This document shows, one piece after another, positions 62,601-64,000 of a stretch of 64,000 nt of DNA (position 1 is the stretch's first letter; each line of letters opens with the position of its first letter). Below the pieces are notes generated by a model. The model saw only the letters and a program-made list of their open reading frames with translations. It was not told where the DNA came from and searched no databases. The stretch is from NCBI GenBank assembly GCA_028285525.1, contig JANQOZ010000026.1, positions 1 through 64,000 of the forward strand. The letters run 5' to 3'. A program made the position numbers and the translations under genes. Source of the DNA: Lysobacterales bacterium (GTDB lineage: Bacteria > Pseudomonadota > Gammaproteobacteria > Xanthomonadales > SZUA-38).

Positions 62601-64000
62601 GCAGAAGTTCGGCGTGGCCGTCTGCATCAACGTCCGCGATGGTCGGAAACTCGTTGCGGGTAAGCGACGTCATGGGAAAGCGCCACAGCAGGCGCCCGTC
62701 AGTTCCGCGAAGGATCAGCAGTTCGTATTCGTCGCGCACGACTACCTCGGGGAAGCCGTCACCCTCAAAATCGAAAATGGTTGAGCCGGTGACTTGTGAG
62801 CCGTCAAAGACCGGGGTTCTCCATAGCTCCGTGCCGTCCACCTCAAGGACACGGTAAAAAAGACCCCCTACGACTCCGATCTCGATCTGGCCGTCGAGAT
62901 CGAAATCTGCCAGCGTCGGCGCACCCGCGCTTCCAGCCACACTAGGAATAGAATTGATCAGCGTGCCGTCATGCTCGAAGATTCGGATGTCAGTGCGGGT
63001 TACCACAATTTCCGGAAACGGATCATCATCGATGTTGGCAGCCGCAGCGACGCCATTTCTGCTTGAAACGTCCTGCCAGATCAGGGTTCCATCGTGTTCG
63101 AACGCAGCGCCGCCGAAGATCACTTCCAGGTCGCCATCCAGATTCAGATCGATAGCGAAGGGATTGGCAAAGTTGATCGGAAAGTTGGCCTGCCAGAGAA
63201 ACTGGCCGTCAGCATCGAGTACCGCATTTCCGGCGAGGATCTCCACAGTGCCGTCGTTATCAAGATCGGCCAGGTTGATACCGCCGTTATTCAGAAATTC
63301 GATTTCGTCTGAGCGCCATTTCTCCGTCAGGTCATGCTCATAAGCCACCAGACGGCTCGTTGACACGAACTGCCCCGCCGCCTCAGCAGCAATGATTTCC
63401 GGGAAACCATCGCCGTCGATATCGCCGACCCCCACGGTGGTGCCGATGCTGAGCTCCGGCGTCTCCTGAACAAACTCCTCCGCGCCGGTCTCGCCATCGA
63501 GCACAACCAGGTGTCCGTTGATGAACGACTGCGGAGAGTTCAGAGCGGCAGCGCCGAAGATCACCTCAGGCATACCGTCCAGGTCCAGATCGACGACCAT
63601 CGGTGCAGCGTGAACATGCCGGGCCGAACCACCGTTGAACAGCTGTTCGCTGCCCTCGAACGACCACTCGACGGCGGGATTCAGAGAGGTGATGGTTCCG
63701 TCGCCGAAAACGTCCAGCTCGCCAATGGCCCCGCGTGTACCCTGCCAGCTAAGGCCTTCGAAGCGAACAAAACGAACGCCCCCAACGGGTGCGCCTGGGA
63801 CAATTGGCTGTCGCAGCGCCGGCGGCGTCAGGTCAACCGTTCCGCTGTCCCACAGCACCGTAGTCCCGTCCGCCGCCAAAAGCTCAAAGCGGCCGGTCAA
63901 GAAGTTCTCGCCGTTGAGTGAAGCGCCGTCAGCGCTCCCATTCCAGGACCGCGCGCCGGTGAACTGGAGCTCACGCACGGTGACGTCTTCATCGAGTTCC
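56689..64000 (-). CDS. Very large FG-GAP, PASTA, MopE-like and RHS-repeat surface protein (N-terminus outside the window)
   Basis: The frame is open to the right edge, so the N-terminus is missing; over 2,430 residues are visible. Order from the N-terminal side: FG-GAP/VCBS-like propeller repeats with calcium-type DxDxDG motifs (VVDLDLDGMPEVIFGAAAL, VGDIDGDGFPEIIAAEAAG; 62.5-63.6 kb); He_PIG-type Ig; a PASTA domain (VPNVVGLTETAAINALEG); a MopE-like metal-binding motif (DVDDDNDGFTENEGDCND); a Big_2 Ig domain; then a long RHS/YD array (57.45-60.56 kb) closing with the core RARYYDPANARFISRDPFEG. The last ~250 residues after NPVSFGDPTG are unrelated, with several hydrophobic stretches. It lacks the GFE C-terminus. 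There is no VgrG, PAAR or immunity gene next to it in the window. Confidence 0.88.
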   Translation of the reverse strand, partial: ELDEDVTVRELQFTGARSWNGSADGASLNGENFLTGRFELLAADGTTVLWDSGTVDLTPPALRQPIVPGAPVGGVRFVRFEGLSWQGTRGAIGELDVFGDGTITSLNPAVEWSFEGSEQLFNGGSARHVHAAPMVVDLDLDGMPEVIFGAAALNSPQSFINGHLVVLDGETGAEEFVQETPELSIGTTVGVGDIDGDGFPEIIAAEAAGQFVSTSRLVAYEHDLTEKWRSDEIEFLNNGGINLADLDNDGTVEILAGNAVLDADGQFLWQANFPINFANPFAIDLNLDGDLEVIFGGAAFEHDGTLIWQDVSSRNGVAAAANIDDDPFPEIVVTRTDIRIFEHDGTLINSIPSVAGSAGAPTLADFDLDGQIEIGVVGGLFYRVLEVDGTELWRTPVFDGSQVTGSTIFDFEGDGFPEVVVRDEYELLILRGTDGRLLWRFPMTSLTRNEFPTIADVDADGHAELLLPGHVGRAGGQYDTGVRVIGGADEDWIRTRRIWNQHAYSVSNINEDGTLPAPQRPNWLLPGLNNFRQQGFMPDDESRADRFIYRVSDGELVAEATVFIDLLPPNTAPEIISTADTTATVGFEYLYAVQARDIDFDPLVFSLQESPPGMTIEPDIGLIRWTPDAAASVPVTARVVDDDGAFALQRFVLIAGQPQEVPNVVGLTETAAINALEGVNFEKGRVSEATDPLQPAGAVISQTPVAGSVAEFGATVDLVLSLGPAPSDVDDDNDGFTENEGDCNDANNQIFPGATDIVGDGIDQNCDGFDAQEPVASIEVVRDAATLLVGEQIDLTAFGFDAEGTSRVIDPLAAWSSSGAAASVDDAGNVQALAAGTATIEATLDGQTGSALITVVAFDAADDTPPTVGIQTPGDGETVLGAVDVVGTASDANLLRYELALSPAGEERFTVIGEGSSSVSNGVLGTFDPTVLLNGFYRLRLTAFDAGGNGLIDEITVQVDGDQKVGNFTVSFTDLEIPLSGIPITVARTYDSRDKRKGEFGVGWQLALNTVEISCSSVPGEGWSVARSGLVFGLFPTRPHTCAVQIPGRRAEVFDFVPSVSISPVVPFSFLSGSWRPRTGTLGSLDSTDPIFLAVLGAQPGEVVLVNDGDLSTFTADSLRYTATDGTQVDFENGSVTAITEPGGNRLTITNNGITHSAGRSIAFSRDAENRITTVTDPVGNIQSYDYSAAGDLVAHTDAGGFTTRYFYDQDHNLLQVRDPLGRPLARNEYDNDGRLISLTDSDGETVTFTHDVAGQQELVTDAAGNTTVLEYDDRGNVVRSTDPLGGVTLSSYDADGNQISTTNPLGETVTRTFDARRNLLSQTNPLGQTQTFAYDERDQLTEATDALGRTTRYEYDSAGRLTRRLNASGAVDEQRAYDPSGNLISLRDANGNVTRFEYDAFGNQTAIIDARGQRTENAFDANGVTLSETDERGTTVTTEVDARGYFTAKTDPLGNTSQFSFNAGRTLTDAADAMGNATSQEVDARGRETAFTDAVGNRSTKSYDALGNLASTTNAIGQTTSYVYDALSRRVRTVNPDGGEITNTFDAAGRVASRTDALGNTTTFEYDAAGRNTRRIDALGNDTRFTYDAIGNLTQQTDAEGNVFEFAYDSLNRRIQTTFPDGSTASRSYDDAGNVVSETDPLGNITSYEYDAADNLVAVTTPDGAETRFTYDPSSNLVAISDALGRTTAFGYDANGRRVSKTYPDGTVETQSYDAGGRVEQRIDAAGSVTTFEHDGNGRVVRTVFDDGTEETFSYTAIGQLETATNTLGEVSYSYDGAGRLSEIVYPNGSTVRYAYDLNGNRTSVETQIGAGPVQTTTYGYDALNRLASVSDADGDVTTYSYDAIGNLASVTYPNGVTSTYSYDTLSRLENLEHSRSGSVLAAYDYTVNAVGDRTRVDHPDGSRVEYTYDARRRLLKESHFAAGGTRVFEQSYSYDAVGNRLSATDLAGSTLSYSYNVLDQLLTVGDTSFSYDPRGNLQSQNVAGAVTTYTFDPENQLAEVSTPGETIRFGYDALGERLFRADASGQTNFLVDSNSLTGVSQVLADFDTGNSRIADYTYGLQLIGQDRGGAEHYHHRDGSLNVRALTDSAGSVSDRYDYAAFGEKITETGSTTNPYQFAGERFQDSEGLTYLRARYYDPANARFISRDPFEGVLRDPVTLHRYLYANANPVSFGDPTGEFTIANVGTALVVVDVALDITSNVLSGASVGTIVYSAAVTGIFAAATGSSAFAVASARSAVFLGSQLVSRVTRGVGVRFAIPLFQAIGDTLIWALGEGAKAAYPSLVPDGAVASTDSPAGELSFVQKGTSVLIGSFIARVIPFGAVLSRFESDVLSSLGGGVFNVAATRRATSAASGGNLFASLAAGARLQVSSPNGVQVINAASFARTATEQLPRYLSGSVAVFDGFFDDAATIVSFLLGKLDAFANAGAISGTAR
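57450..60560 (-). repeat. RHS/YD repeat array
   Basis: At the protein level a unit of about 21 residues recurs dozens of times: (Y/F)xYDxxGxLxxxTDxxGNxT is the general form (FEYDAAGRNTRRIDALGNDT; FTYDAIGNLTQQTDAEGNVF). At the DNA level the recurring element on the plus strand is a GTCATA/GTCGTA plus GCGTC pattern. RHS arrays form a closed beta-cocoon around the C-terminal domain in characterised proteins. Confidence 0.9.

Overview
The window is about 64 kb of GC-rich chromosomal DNA with bacterial gene density. Most recognisable families (BaeSR/Spy, PPK2 class I, DUF1302 barrel, RND/MMPL exporter, ExeM-type nuclease, ECF sigma/Ser-Thr kinase pairs) fit a gammaproteobacterium. Five large secreted proteins end in a short motif of the type [I/L/V]-F-x-x-G-F-E, a C-terminus I associate with Xanthomonadales/Wenzhouxiangella-like lineages; this placement is an inference. 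No rRNA, tRNA, CRISPR array or insertion sequence was seen.

Layout. 0-6 kb: a 5'-truncated ToxR/CadC-like regulator, a DsbC-like thioredoxin-fold protein, a beta-helix secreted protein (C-terminus IFADGFESP), polyphosphate kinase 2 and a small lipoprotein. 6-13.3 kb: a PAS hybrid histidine kinase, a BaeSR-like two-component pair divergent from a Spy-like chaperone and an animal-type haem peroxidase, then an orphan ECF sigma factor. 13.4-18.5 kb: a tightly coupled operon of hotdog thioesterase, RND exporter fused to a LolA-like domain, and DUF1302-like outer-membrane barrel. 18.7-26 kb: a small membrane protein, a 1952-residue multidomain secreted protein and an exported protein of unknown function. 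26-32.7 kb: a magnesium-chelatase H subunit gene (bchH) divergent from an AerR/PpaA-like B12-binding regulator, then an MddA/NnrU-like methyltransferase. 32.7-43.2 kb: a giant secreted protein, an ECF sigma factor overlapping a Ser/Thr kinase-TPR protein, and another ECF sigma factor divergent from a Spondin_N-CHRD protein. 43-56.6 kb: DUF1203, an ExeM-like nuclease, a PPC-like secreted protein, a YkgJ-type protein, a hybrid kinase, a TPR-GGDEF protein, a D-threonine aldolase/D-serine dehydratase-like enzyme, an ArsC-family protein and a homocysteine methyltransferase. 56.7-64 kb: a very large FG-GAP/PASTA/RHS protein running off the right edge.

The most notable region is the bchH-aerR intergenic segment. 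It holds two TGT-N12-ACA palindromes exactly 8 bp apart, the geometry known for CrtJ/PpsR. The first palindrome supplies the TTGACA -35 hexamers of two opposed sigma-70-like promoters, and the second covers the -10 of the aerR promoter. This looks like a light/oxygen-controlled switch for bacteriochlorophyll synthesis. No other photosynthesis gene is in the window. The second main observation is the shared GFE C-terminal motif on five otherwise unrelated exported proteins, suggesting a common C-terminal sorting or processing signal.
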